Shown piece after piece: positions 1-8,446 of a stretch of 64,000 nt of DNA (its first letter is position 1; every line of letters starts with the position of its first letter). Source of the stretch: Citromicrobium bathyomarinum. GTDB lineage: Bacteria > Pseudomonadota > Alphaproteobacteria > Sphingomonadales > Sphingomonadaceae. Below the pieces are notes generated by a model that did not search any database, had not been told where the DNA came from, and was given only the letters and a program-made list of their open reading frames with translations. The stretch covers positions 682,001-746,000 of the forward strand of contig NZ_JAINWL010000001.1 in assembly GCF_021021475.1 (NCBI RefSeq), written 5' to 3'. The translations under genes and the position numbers were made by a program.

Positions 1-15
1 AAGATCGACAAGACA

Positions 16-1056
16 ATGCTGTTAGCCCCTGCCCCCGGATCGGAAGACAAGGAAATGCTGCGTCAGGCAGCAATGCTGACGCGCGACCTGCATACGCCCA
101 ACCCGATGATGTACTGGGGCGATTGCTTCGGATCGGCGGCGATCGGCTATGCCGCGCTGCTCGGCGCGATTGCCAGCGGGAATGCCTGGCTGACCGCCGC
201 GCTCGTGCTGGTCTCGATCCTGACGCTGTATCGAGCGGCGCTGTTCATTCACGAGATCACCCATCTCGACCATCGCAAGCTGCCCGGCTTCCGCCTCGCT
301 TGGAACATCGGGATCGGTGCGCCGCTGATGCTGCCCTCGTTCCTCTACGAAGGCATCCACGCGGTTCACCACTCGCGTGCGCATTACGGGACGGAGCGCG
401 ATCCGGAATATCTCCCGCTCGCGCACATGCGCCCGTGGACGCTGCCGCTGTTCACCATCGGCGCGGTCGCGATGCCCGCTCTGATGTTCCTGCGCTTCGG
501 TATTCTCGGCCCGCTGTCGTGGATGATCCCGCCGCTGCGGCGCGTGATCGTCGAGCGGTTCTCCGCGCTCGAAGTGAACCCGGCCTACCACCGCCCCACG
601 CCCGAGGGTGACTTCGCGCGCCGCTGGAAGGTGCAGGAGGCTGCGGCCAGCGTGGTCGCGGTCACCATCCTTGCGACCACCGCGCTCGGCATTCTGCCGC
701 TGCGTGCCTTTGCACTGTATTGCGCGGTCGTCGCGGGCGTCGCGCTGCTCAACCAGACGCGCACGCTTGTCGCCCACCTGTGGGAGAATGATGGCGAGCA
801 ATTGTCGCTGACCGATCAGTATCGCGACAGCACCAACGTGCCCGCCGCCTTCCCCGGCGTGCTGTGGGCACCGGTCGGCCTGCGCTTCCACGCGCTGCAC
901 CACCTGCTGCCCCGCCTGCCCTACCATTCGCTGCCCGAGGCGCACCGCCGCCTGAGCGCCGCGCTGCCCGAGACTTCGGCCTATCCGCAAGCCAATTACG
1001 GCTCGCTCGGCTCGCTGCTCAAGCGGCTCGGCATGGCATCGCTGCGCCGCCACTAG
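16..1056 (+). CDS. Membrane fatty acid desaturase family protein
   Basis: A 346-residue integral membrane protein of the fatty acid desaturase/hydroxylase superfamily, which uses a diiron centre to desaturate or hydroxylate acyl or related lipid chains at the cytoplasmic membrane. The three expected histidine boxes are visible: HEITH at 79-83, HAVHH at 115-119 and HALHH at 292-296, with hydrophobic segments between them. Substrate and regiochemistry cannot be read from sequence. No clear ribosome binding site precedes the first ATG; Met14 (position 55) has a purine run immediately before it and is an alternative. It converges with the CHAT gene only 10 bp away. Confidence 0.8.
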   Translation: MLLAPAPGSEDKEMLRQAAMLTRDLHTPNPMMYWGDCFGSAAIGYAALLGAIASGNAWLTAALVLVSILTLYRAALFIHEITHLDHRKLPGFRLAWNIGIGAPLMLPSFLYEGIHAVHHSRAHYGTERDPEYLPLAHMRPWTLPLFTIGAVAMPALMFLRFGILGPLSWMIPPLRRVIVERFSALEVNPAYHRPTPEGDFARRWKVQEAAASVVAVTILATTALGILPLRAFALYCAVVAGVALLNQTRTLVAHLWENDGEQLSLTDQYRDSTNVPAAFPGVLWAPVGLRFHALHHLLPRLPYHSLPEAHRRLSAALPETSAYPQANYGSLGSLLKRLGMASLRRH

Positions 1057-1066
1057 GCGCGCACCG

Positions 1067-4033
1067 CTACCCCTCGATCAGGACGAAGGGCGCCCAGGCA
1101 AACGGGCTGTCCGCGCCTTCTATCTTGCTGTCCTTTCGCAGGGTCCGGATCGCTTCGCGCAGTGCATCGGTTTTGGACATGCCCTTGCGGTAATTGAGCA
1201 CCGCCTGCGAGCTGACAAAGGCGGCAATATCGTCGCGCACCTTCCAGTGGGACACCAGCAGATCGCGCGCGCCCGCCTGCCGGAAAGCATGCGCAAGGCC
1301 GGAAAAGGCCGGAAGCCCGCCGCCCATCCCCGCCGCGCTGTCGCACGATGACAGGATGATCCATTCCGCCCGCATGTCGAGCTGGGCGATCTCGCTTGCG
1401 GTCAGCACGCCGTCGTCTTCCCCGGTGTCGCCCTGCGCATCGCCGGGCGAAAGCACCAGCGCGGGCTCCGCAATCCCCTCGATCTCGCCCGCGACGATGC
1501 CGTGGGTCGCGATCACCACGATCTCCGCGCGGGCGGTCGCTTCCTGCCGGATCGCCGCCTCGCTCGCATCCGGGCCGATATAGAGGCGCTGGCTGCGCCA
1601 CGGAGCGGATGCCGCGATCGAGCGGATCTCCTGCGCGGTGCCCGGCAGCGCGGGCAGCGCGGCAAGAGCGTTCACGTCGATCGCGGTGCGCGAGAAATAG
1701 TCGGCGATCCGCGCGGGCGCGCCATCGGGCGAGAGCGTGGCGGTGGCCAGGGCCGGGACCGCCCGGGTGAACGGGGACGGCGCGGCAAAGGCGACCAGGC
1801 TCAGCGGGCCCTGATCGGGCTTCCGCTCCTCCGGCTCCCACGCAGACAGGCCGGACAGGTAGCTGAGCGAAAAACGGTCGAGCAGCCAGCCGTTCCCGGC
1901 ATCCCCACCCCACCCCTGCAACAGCGAAAAGGGGAGCGAAGCGAGCGGACCGTTGGCGTAGATCTTGAGCGAGCGAGTCTCGCCCAGCTGCGCCATGACC
2001 TCCGCCGGAAACAGCGCCTGCCCGAGCTTGCGCGAGGCTGCTTCGTCGAACGATCCCACCCGCACGCTGCTGCCCAGAGCATTGGCCAGATCGACCACAT
2101 CCTTGCGCGTCGCGGACAGCTGGATCGCCCGCGCGCCCGAGGGTGTGACCAGCAGCGCGTAGGTGCCGTAATAGATCGGGGTGACCGCCAGCACGGCCTG
2201 GCCATCGCCCAGCCGCGCCTGCATGTCTGCGATAGAGGGTTCGGGCAGCACCCGCGCCGCCGCCCATTGCGGGAAGCGCTGCTGCAGGCTTTGTTCGATC
2301 TGCTCGCCGGCCGATTGCGCCTGCGCAAAGTCCTGCCGCAGTGCGTCGGTCGGCTGCCCCTGCGCGATCGCCAGCAACAGCGCTCCGTCCGCCCGGTCGA
2401 GCGTCTGGCGCGCCTCGTCCAGTTCGCGCAGTCCGGCGGCGAGGTCGGGATTTTCGTCGCGCAATTTCGCCGCCCTTCGGCCCGTCGCACGGGCGAGGTT
2501 GGCATCGCTGACCAGCGCCATGGCGGACAGCATCAGAGCCGGGTCGTCCTGCTGCGCGGCGATTTCCATCACCAGATCGATGGCCGCCAGGTGGCGCACC
2601 GGCAGCGCCGCGCCGTCCTCCAGCTTCACGAACCGGCGGGTCGGCTCGATCACGTGCCCCGCAGCGGCCACCAGCGCCTCCGAATCATCCCCCTGCGCAT
2701 AGGTACGCAACAGCGTGGCGAGCGCGATTTCGAAGGCATCGGTCGACTCGCTCGCGCGAACAGCATCGTCGAACTGCTGCGCAGCGGCCAGCGCTGCATC
2801 CCGGTCGCCCGTCAGCATCCGCGCGCGGACCAGATCGGGGATGACCCGGCCCAGCGCCTCCACGTCGCTGCTATCCTCGCCCAGCCGCGTGCGTCCTTCC
2901 TCCAGCAACCCGGACGCTTCGGCCGGTTTGCCCAGCGCGAGCGAGGCCTGCCCATTGTAGGCAAGCGCCATGATCGGGAAGGCGCTGGCCGGCCCCTGAT
3001 AGCGCGCCATCAGCGCCTCAGCCTCGGTAAACAGCGGCTGCACTTCCTCGTAACGCTGCCGTTCGAGCAGGATCGTGCCCAGATTGTGGATGCCGTAGCC
3101 GAAGATCAGCGTGTCCGCGCCCTCATGCTCTCGCTTGAGCTCCAGCGCACGGGTCAGGAACTGCGTCGCCTCGACCGGCCTGCCCGAATTGGCGAGGATG
3201 ATCCCCAGCATCTCGAACGCGCGGGCGTAGGTCGGGTCGGACGGGTCGACATGGGCGATCGCCCGGTCGACGGCGGTGCGCGCGAAGCTCTCCGCCTCGT
3301 CCATCCGGCCCGCGCGGCGCAGCGTCTGGGCATAGCTGTAATAGCTGGCGATGGTGTCGGGGTGATCGGCCCCAAGCGCGGCCTCGCGCGTGTCGAGGCT
3401 GGCCTTCTGGTAATCGACCGCCTCCTGCGTGCGCCCGATGCGCAGGGCCGTCTGCGAGAGCGAGAATTCGAGATTGGATTTCGCCGTGAAGAACCCCGCG
3501 CTCTGCCCCTCCGGGTCCAGCCGCAGGAACCCGGCATAAGTCTTCTCCACCATGGCGAGGCCACGTTCCGGCTCCCCCTTCTGGGTCAGCAGCAGCCCGA
3601 TCAGCGCGGCCCCCTCGGCCATCTTGGCCGGGTATGCTTCGAGGTAGGGCTGTGCACCCGCAACCCCTGCTTCGGCCATGGCGAGCGCTTCGTCGATCTC
3701 GCCCTGCCGATAGAGCTGGGAGGCGATGCTGATCTTGGTGATGTGCGCCAGCGGGTGTGGCGATCCGTCGGCCAGCAGCGTGCGCTGCGCGGCCTCCTGC
3801 AGCGCCTGCCAGGCGGCGATGATCTGCGCCCTGCCCTCCGCATCCTGCGCACCATTCGTCTGGAGATCGGTCGCGCGGTCTTCGAGCGCTTGCAGCTGCG
3901 CATATTGCGACAGGTCGGTCGAGTAGGGATTGCCGCCCTCCTGCGCCAGCAGCGGTGCCGCCGGGGCCAGCACCAGCAGGCAGGCCGACGCCAGCATCGC
4001 GGCTCTAGTCGAATACGATGTGATAGCGCGCAT
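1067..4033 (-). CDS. Exported TPR-CHAT domain protein (caspase-like peptidase family)
   Basis: A 988-residue protein with an N-terminal signal peptide, a long alpha-helical region with tetratricopeptide-like repeats (about 60-450), a linker and a C-terminal CHAT domain (about 690-985). CHAT domains are clan CD (caspase/separase-like) peptidases; the expected dyad is visible as His844 in an ATHG motif and Cys897 in an SSCDSA motif. The signal sequence implies it acts outside the cytoplasm, where the TPRs could bind a partner. It is last in an operon after response regulator, kinase and lipoprotein. The start at 4033 overlaps the lipoprotein gene by 29 bp; Met13 (position 3997) would leave a 7 bp gap and still give a good signal peptide. 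Substrate unknown. Confidence 0.85.
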   Translation of the reverse strand: MRAITSYSTRAAMLASACLLVLAPAAPLLAQEGGNPYSTDLSQYAQLQALEDRATDLQTNGAQDAEGRAQIIAAWQALQEAAQRTLLADGSPHPLAHITKISIASQLYRQGEIDEALAMAEAGVAGAQPYLEAYPAKMAEGAALIGLLLTQKGEPERGLAMVEKTYAGFLRLDPEGQSAGFFTAKSNLEFSLSQTALRIGRTQEAVDYQKASLDTREAALGADHPDTIASYYSYAQTLRRAGRMDEAESFARTAVDRAIAHVDPSDPTYARAFEMLGIILANSGRPVEATQFLTRALELKREHEGADTLIFGYGIHNLGTILLERQRYEEVQPLFTEAEALMARYQGPASAFPIMALAYNGQASLALGKPAEASGLLEEGRTRLGEDSSDVEALGRVIPDLVRARMLTGDRDAALAAAQQFDDAVRASESTDAFEIALATLLRTYAQGDDSEALVAAAGHVIEPTRRFVKLEDGAALPVRHLAAIDLVMEIAAQQDDPALMLSAMALVSDANLARATGRRAAKLRDENPDLAAGLRELDEARQTLDRADGALLLAIAQGQPTDALRQDFAQAQSAGEQIEQSLQQRFPQWAAARVLPEPSIADMQARLGDGQAVLAVTPIYYGTYALLVTPSGARAIQLSATRKDVVDLANALGSSVRVGSFDEAASRKLGQALFPAEVMAQLGETRSLKIYANGPLASLPFSLLQGWGGDAGNGWLLDRFSLSYLSGLSAWEPEERKPDQGPLSLVAFAAPSPFTRAVPALATATLSPDGAPARIADYFSRTAIDVNALAALPALPGTAQEIRSIAASAPWRSQRLYIGPDASEAAIRQEATARAEIVVIATHGIVAGEIEGIAEPALVLSPGDAQGDTGEDDGVLTASEIAQLDMRAEWIILSSCDSAAGMGGGLPAFSGLAHAFRQAGARDLLVSHWKVRDDIAAFVSSQAVLNYRKGMSKTDALREAIRTLRKDSKIEGADSPFAWAPFVLIEG

Positions 4034-4619
4034 CGCGTGCCCCCGAGTTGACCAGTTCTATCCGGTAGCGCTGCGTATAGGCCGGGATGAAGCGGCACTC
4101 GCGCGCGTGGGCGGGCGATTGTTCGCACACCATGTTTCCATCCGCCCGCGCGATCCGCAGGCGCAGTCCGGTTCGCGGTGCGGTTCCCGCTGCCACGCTG
4201 ACCGGCTTGCCGCCCAGCATCACCTGCTCGGTGCGCAGCTTGCCTCCGGGCGCAAGCCTGCCGCTGATATAGGCCGGGCCGAGTACCCGCCCGCGCATCG
4301 GCCGCTGTTCGGGCGGCAGGGCGCTGCGCCACGCCTGCAGCGCCGCTTCGCCGGGCGGATCGAATGGCCGCGCCCCGGCCAGTTCGATCGCGCGGACATG
4401 CTCTGCCAGCCGCTCCATCTGGTTCGCCGCGAAGGCCGTATCGGCCTCGATCAGGTCGTTGGCGAGCCGTTCCGTGCTGGTCATGCCACCGCTCGGCGCG
4501 GGAGCGACGCCAGATGGAGCAGGCTCGGGCGGGACGGCGCAGCTGGCCAGACCCACCGCCATGACGATGGCCGCTGCCGGAGCGGGCCACGCCCGCAGAT
4601 ATCCGCCACGCACCGCCAT
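4005..4619 (-). CDS. Predicted lipoprotein of the kinase-CHAT operon
   Basis: A 204-residue protein with a lipoprotein signal ending in an LASC lipobox (Cys27), so probably membrane-anchored in the periplasm. The mature part starts with a Pro/Ala-rich linker followed by a mixed alpha/beta region; I do not recognise a named domain. The ATG at 4619 overlaps the kinase stop codon (TGATG), a coupled arrangement, and is preferred over the GTG one codon upstream. Lying between a sensor kinase and an exported TPR-CHAT protein, it may be a partner or sensor accessory of either; this is inferred from context only. Confidence 0.75.
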   Translation of the reverse strand: MAVRGGYLRAWPAPAAAIVMAVGLASCAVPPEPAPSGVAPAPSGGMTSTERLANDLIEADTAFAANQMERLAEHVRAIELAGARPFDPPGEAALQAWRSALPPEQRPMRGRVLGPAYISGRLAPGGKLRTEQVMLGGKPVSVAAGTAPRTGLRLRIARADGNMVCEQSPAHARECRFIPAYTQRYRIELVNSGARDARYHIVFD

Positions 4620-6010
4620 CACGCGTCTCGCATGTCCGCCGCAGGGACGAGAATGAAGGTCGCGCCAGGATGTGTCGGCGCGACGCGCAGCGAAAGCTGG
4701 TGACGCTCCGCAATCGCGCGCGCCAGTGCCAGTCCCATCCCGCTGCCTTGAATGTCCGGATCCGTATCCCTGCCGCGATAGAAGCGTTCGAACACCTTCT
4801 CCCGCTCGGCCTGCGCGATGCCGGGGCCATCGTCCGTCACGGCAAGCCGCGGGCCGGGTTCCAGCGTCACCCGGATCGCGCCGCCGGGGCGATTATACTT
4901 GAATGCATTGTCGAGCAGGTTGGTCACGATCCGGCCAAGCTGCGCTTCATCCCCCGGCACAATCACCCCTCCCGCGACGTCCCATTCGAAACGATAGCCC
5001 GCTTCGTCGGCACTGTCTTGGTACAATTCGCAGATCTGGCGCACGCTCGCGCTGAAATCGACCGGCTTCATCCCGCGCGTGTCGCCGGTCTGCGCCTTGC
5101 TGGAGGCGATATCGAGCAGCGCCTCCAGCATCGCGACCAGCCGTTTGATGTCCCCGCGCGCCTCGACGAGATTGGCGCGCGCAGCCAGCGCGGGATCCTG
5201 CGCGATGGCCTTCTGGATACGGCTGTCGAGATGCATCAGCGGCGTGCGGATTTCGTGGGCGATCTGTTCCGAGGTCTCGCGATAGGCGAGCATCAGCTGG
5301 CGCGCGCGTTTGACCGCCTGCGAGGCCTGGCTGGCGATCTGGTCGATCTCGTCGGGCCGCTCGGGCGCGGCCAGCCGGTCGAGCGCGGGCTCGTCGCTGC
5401 GGCGAAAGGCCTCGCCCACCCGCGCGATCTTTGCCCGCACCCGCACGTTCGCGGCTTGCGCGAACAGCGCGATGCAGCCGACGAACACCGCCCCGCCAAG
5501 CAGGAAGACCAGCCCCACCCGGGTTAGCAGGAAGGCGCGATCGGGCGGCTCGTGCGCGACCAGCAGCGCAAGGTCTTCGGAGATCAGCGTCGCGCGGGCA
5601 TAGGCCTGCGTGCGGCTGCCGATTGCGATCATTCCGCTTTCGGATATCTGCGAATCGAGATCGGGCCAGCGCGCCAGATCGCCCGCGATCGGGTTTCCGG
5701 CCCGGTCGGCGAGCAGATAGTGCGCGCGCCCGGCGTCGATCGGCACCATCGCCAGCCGGTCGGCAATGCGCTGTTCCAGCTCGGCCTGCCCACCGCTCGC
5801 GTAGATATCGACCAGACCGGTCAGATCGACATCCACCCCTTCACGCGTCGAGGCGGCGAAGCTGTCGCGGATGGTCTGGTCGGTGATCCACCACAGGCCC
5901 GCCAGCAGCACTGCCGACAGCACTGCCGAGAGCAGCACTATGCGGGTAAAGATGGAGCGCGGGGCGACTATTGGCCGCGCCCCTGCAACAGGCGGTATCC
6001 GGTGCCCCAC
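4619..6010 (-). CDS. Sensor histidine kinase (HAMP-HisKA-HATPase)
   Basis: A 463-residue transmembrane histidine kinase. Two membrane segments (about 22-43 and 160-184) flank a periplasmic sensor region of about 115 residues. A HAMP-like linker (about 185-235) leads to the HisKA dimerisation helix with phospho-acceptor His252 in an AHEIRTP motif. The ATPase domain has an N box (Asn364/Asn368), a DDGPGIA G1 box and a GSGMGLAL G2 box. It overlaps the response regulator gene by 43 bp, so the two are its cognate pair. The signal sensed is unknown, but co-transcription with an exported lipoprotein and a CHAT protein suggests envelope sensing. Confidence 0.93.
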   Translation of the reverse strand: MGHRIPPVAGARPIVAPRSIFTRIVLLSAVLSAVLLAGLWWITDQTIRDSFAASTREGVDVDLTGLVDIYASGGQAELEQRIADRLAMVPIDAGRAHYLLADRAGNPIAGDLARWPDLDSQISESGMIAIGSRTQAYARATLISEDLALLVAHEPPDRAFLLTRVGLVFLLGGAVFVGCIALFAQAANVRVRAKIARVGEAFRRSDEPALDRLAAPERPDEIDQIASQASQAVKRARQLMLAYRETSEQIAHEIRTPLMHLDSRIQKAIAQDPALAARANLVEARGDIKRLVAMLEALLDIASSKAQTGDTRGMKPVDFSASVRQICELYQDSADEAGYRFEWDVAGGVIVPGDEAQLGRIVTNLLDNAFKYNRPGGAIRVTLEPGPRLAVTDDGPGIAQAEREKVFERFYRGRDTDPDIQGSGMGLALARAIAERHQLSLRVAPTHPGATFILVPAADMRDA

Positions 6011-6651
6011 ACGGTTTCGAGTGCAGGACTGTCGAACCCCTCCTCAAGCTTGCGCCGCAGGCGACCGATATTGACGTCGACCACATTGGTCTGCGGATCG
6101 AACGACATGTTCCACACATCGCGCAGCAGCATCTCGCGGGTCACGACCTCGCCCGCGTTTTCCATGAAATAGCGGAACAGCTCGAACTCGCGGGGGCTGA
6201 GCGGAATGTGCCGGTTGTCGCGAAACGCGGTGCGCGCCTTCACGTGGCATTCGAAGGCGCCGAACAGGATCACCGCGCTGTGTTCGCGCCCCGACGCGCG
6301 CCGGTGCAGCGCGCGCACCCGCGCGACCAGCTCGATCGCCTCGAACGGCTTGGCGAGGTAATCGTCGGCCCCTGCCTCCAGCCCCTCGGCCCGCTCGCTC
6401 GTCCGGCCGAGCGCGCTCAGCATCAGGATCGGCGTGCTGATCGCGCTGCCGCGCAGGCGGCGGATGATGTCCAGCCCGTCGGCATCGCCCAGCATCCGGT
6501 CCATCACGATCACGTCGAAGGATTCGAGGCCCGCCCGCTTGAGGCCGTCCGCGCCGTTGGTCTCGACCGCGATCGTGTCGCCTTCGCGGCGGACGATGTC
6601 TTCCATCTCGCGAGCCGCGCGCGGATCGTCTTCGACGTAGAGTATCTTCAT
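5968..6651 (-). CDS. OmpR/PhoB-type response regulator
   Basis: A 227-residue response regulator with an N-terminal receiver domain (acidic Asp8/Asp9, phospho-acceptor Asp51, Ser79, Lys101 in an LAKPF motif) and a C-terminal OmpR-type winged helix (about 128-225). The ATG at 6651 follows a strong GGAAGG ribosome site and starts at the canonical MKILYVEDD; a longer frame upstream has no such support. It is first in the minus-strand operon and faces the Sel1-repeat operon across a 290 bp gap containing three copies of one 14-16 bp sequence, its likely binding sites. It probably regulates one or both divergent operons. Confidence 0.93.
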   Translation of the reverse strand: MKILYVEDDPRAAREMEDIVRREGDTIAVETNGADGLKRAGLESFDVIVMDRMLGDADGLDIIRRLRGSAISTPILMLSALGRTSERAEGLEAGADDYLAKPFEAIELVARVRALHRRASGREHSAVILFGAFECHVKARTAFRDNRHIPLSPREFELFRYFMENAGEVVTREMLLRDVWNMSFDPQTNVVDVNIGRLRRKLEEGFDSPALETVWGTGYRLLQGRGQ

Positions 6652-6788
6652 ATCGCCGCTTCCTTCCCTCCCCCTCGACCCACATAGCCGCGCCGAAGCC
6701 GCCATTTGTCCCGGTTTTTCGCCGGGCTTCAAGACGAATAGCGCCCGGCACTCTCTCGCGACTAGCAAGCCGCGCGGCCATATTCCCG

Positions 6789-6886
6789 TGACGATCGCTG
6801 TTAGGGTCTCCCCCAGCCGACCCTCCGCCCCTCGCGCAGCCACCACCTAACAGCGATCGTCATCGAACTATCAGCAATCGTGCATA
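6789..6886. promoter_or_regulatory. Three-copy repeat in divergent regulatory region (candidate response regulator operator)
   Basis: The 16 bp TGACGATCGCTGTTAG at 6789-6804 recurs as an exact reverse complement, CTAACAGCGATCGTCA, at 6848-6863. A second, imperfect copy, CTATCAGCAATCGTGCAT, follows in the same orientation at 6869-6886, exactly 21 bp (two helical turns) downstream. OmpR-family regulators typically bind direct repeats on one DNA face. The location between the regulator operon and the Sel1 operon fits an operator for both, but binding is inferred. Confidence 0.55.
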
Positions 6887-6941
6887 CTGGCCGGCCCGCC
6901 AGCGGCGTAGGCTGCCTGCCATTGTTTGTGGGAGGGGCCCG

Positions 6942-7292
6942 ATGCATTCGAGGATTGGCTGTGTCGCCACGCTGGCCGCCATGTCGGCGACGATCCCGGC
7001 CCCTGCCGCGGCGCGGGACCATACGCCTGGAGAAATCGCCAGAATCATGGCCGACTGCGCGCATGTCGTGGAGGTGGCCGAGACCAGCGGTGCGACGTTC
7101 GCCCATTCGTCCGGCGACTGGAAGAAGTGGCTGGTCGACTATTCCCGCGCGCACGGCGTCTCCGCCACCCGGCAGATCGATCTGGTCCAGGCCAGATATC
7201 GCAAGCGCGCGCGGGTTCTGGGCGGCGACGAGGCGCATAAGGACATGCTGCGCAGGGCGCGCTCGTGCGACAAGCGGCTGGCGGGCCTGTGA
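6942..7292 (+). CDS. Small exported protein, first gene of Sel1-repeat operon
   Basis: A 116-residue protein with a signal peptide (about 1-24, ending near APAAA) and a short helical, basic mature region carrying two cysteines (one near residue 39 and one near 108). I do not recognise the family. The ATG follows a good GGGAGGGG ribosome site and lies about 56 bp after the operator-like repeats. Its stop codon overlaps the next start (TGATG). As the first gene of a six-gene operon of exported proteins it may be a co-secreted partner of the Sel1-repeat proteins. Confidence 0.7.
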   Translation: MHSRIGCVATLAAMSATIPAPAAARDHTPGEIARIMADCAHVVEVAETSGATFAHSSGDWKKWLVDYSRAHGVSATRQIDLVQARYRKRARVLGGDEAHKDMLRRARSCDKRLAGL

Positions 7293-8431
7293 TGCTGGCC
7301 CGGATCAGGACCGCCTGCCTCACGCTGGGCGCTACGCTGAGCATTGCTCTTGCCACATCGACCCCGACACCGACGCTCGCGCAGACGGCGGGCACCCTCC
7401 AGCAGAGCATCGCAAGCTGCGATCGCGGCGACCAGGCAGCGTGCCTCGCCGCAGGGCTCGCGCTGTCCGACGTGGAGAACCGCGCCTACGATCCCTTCCT
7501 CGCCTTACGCTTCCTCCAGCAGGCCTGCGCCGCGAACCAGACAGCGGCCTGCGGACGGCTGGCGCTGATCTTCTTCGCGGGCGAAGGCGACGTCGAGCGC
7601 GATCTGCCCAGCGCGGGCAACTTCGCCACTCGCGCATGCGCCGGAAACGACCGGGACGGGTGCGAGGTTGCCGAAGCCGTGTTTGCCGAGCCCGGATCGC
7701 CGCAGTTCGATGCCGAGAAGGCGCTGCGCTATCGCCGCGCCAACTGCACCTTCGGCAATCGCCGCTCGTGCATCGACCTGGCCCGCATCCTCTACGCGAT
7801 GGACGATGCGCTGCCTGCCGAACAGATCGCGCTGGCCGCCTGCGTGCCCGGCGATCCGGCGAGCGCGCAGGTGTGCGCCTTCGGCCAGCGGCTGCAATCG
7901 CTGCGCCGCAAGGCGGAGGCCGCGCGTGAGGCCGCGATCCAGGCCGCGCGTAATGCGCAGGCGCGCGAACAGGCGGTGTTCGACCAGTATATGGGCCGCC
8001 GCGATTATGACGGCGCGCTGTACTATTCGCTCTATCACCTGCGCTCGAAAAGCCACGCGGAGACGGCGATCATGGCGGCGGCGCGCGCGGGCGCGCTCTC
8101 GACCATTTTCCGGGACCATTTCTACGTCCTCGAATACTGGTTCCCCTCGGGCCCCGTGGCGCAGATCGCCGCCTCGCAGATCGCGCAGATCAGGCAGGCC
8201 AATGATTGCGGCATCTGGAACTGCACCAATACGCCCGGTGCCAGCGAAGCGCGGTGGCGCGCGGCGGGCGGCGGGCGAGCGAGCAGCTCCTATTCGGGAA
8301 GCGGCTCCTCCTACACCCCGTCTCCGATGCCCAGCAGCGCCTCGATCGCCAAGCAGACCCGCGACAAATACCGTTCGTACAATTGCACCGGCTCCCGGAG
8401 GCTCTCCAGCAGCCATCCGGCCTGCCAGTAG
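7292..8431 (+). CDS. Exported Sel1-like repeat protein with Ser-rich tail
   Basis: A 379-residue protein with a signal peptide (about 1-32, ending TLAQ) and several degenerate Sel1-like repeats in residues 35-190 with paired cysteines (for example CDRGDQAAC, CAANQTAAC, CAGNDRDGC). A charged helix follows, then a region without clear family resemblance and a low-complexity Ser/Gly tail. Sel1 repeats are TPR-like helical pairs used for protein binding. The start at 7292 overlaps the previous stop codon by one base; an in-frame start 27 bp upstream lies inside the previous gene and is less likely. Confidence 0.8.
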   Translation: MLARIRTACLTLGATLSIALATSTPTPTLAQTAGTLQQSIASCDRGDQAACLAAGLALSDVENRAYDPFLALRFLQQACAANQTAACGRLALIFFAGEGDVERDLPSAGNFATRACAGNDRDGCEVAEAVFAEPGSPQFDAEKALRYRRANCTFGNRRSCIDLARILYAMDDALPAEQIALAACVPGDPASAQVCAFGQRLQSLRRKAEAAREAAIQAARNAQAREQAVFDQYMGRRDYDGALYYSLYHLRSKSHAETAIMAAARAGALSTIFRDHFYVLEYWFPSGPVAQIAASQIAQIRQANDCGIWNCTNTPGASEARWRAAGGGRASSSYSGSGSSYTPSPMPSSASIAKQTRDKYRSYNCTGSRRLSSSHPACQ

Positions 8432-8446
8432 ATCAGGGAGTTACCG

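Noticed and set aside
1502-4051. Long plus-strand open frame opposite the CHAT gene (about 849 codons), and similar ones opposite the RND pump, ccoN and ccoI (up to about 1090 codons).
   Set aside because: High GC content suppresses stop codons on the antisense strand. These frames have Arg/Gly/Ala-rich compositions and no recognisable domains, while the opposite strand encodes complete known proteins.
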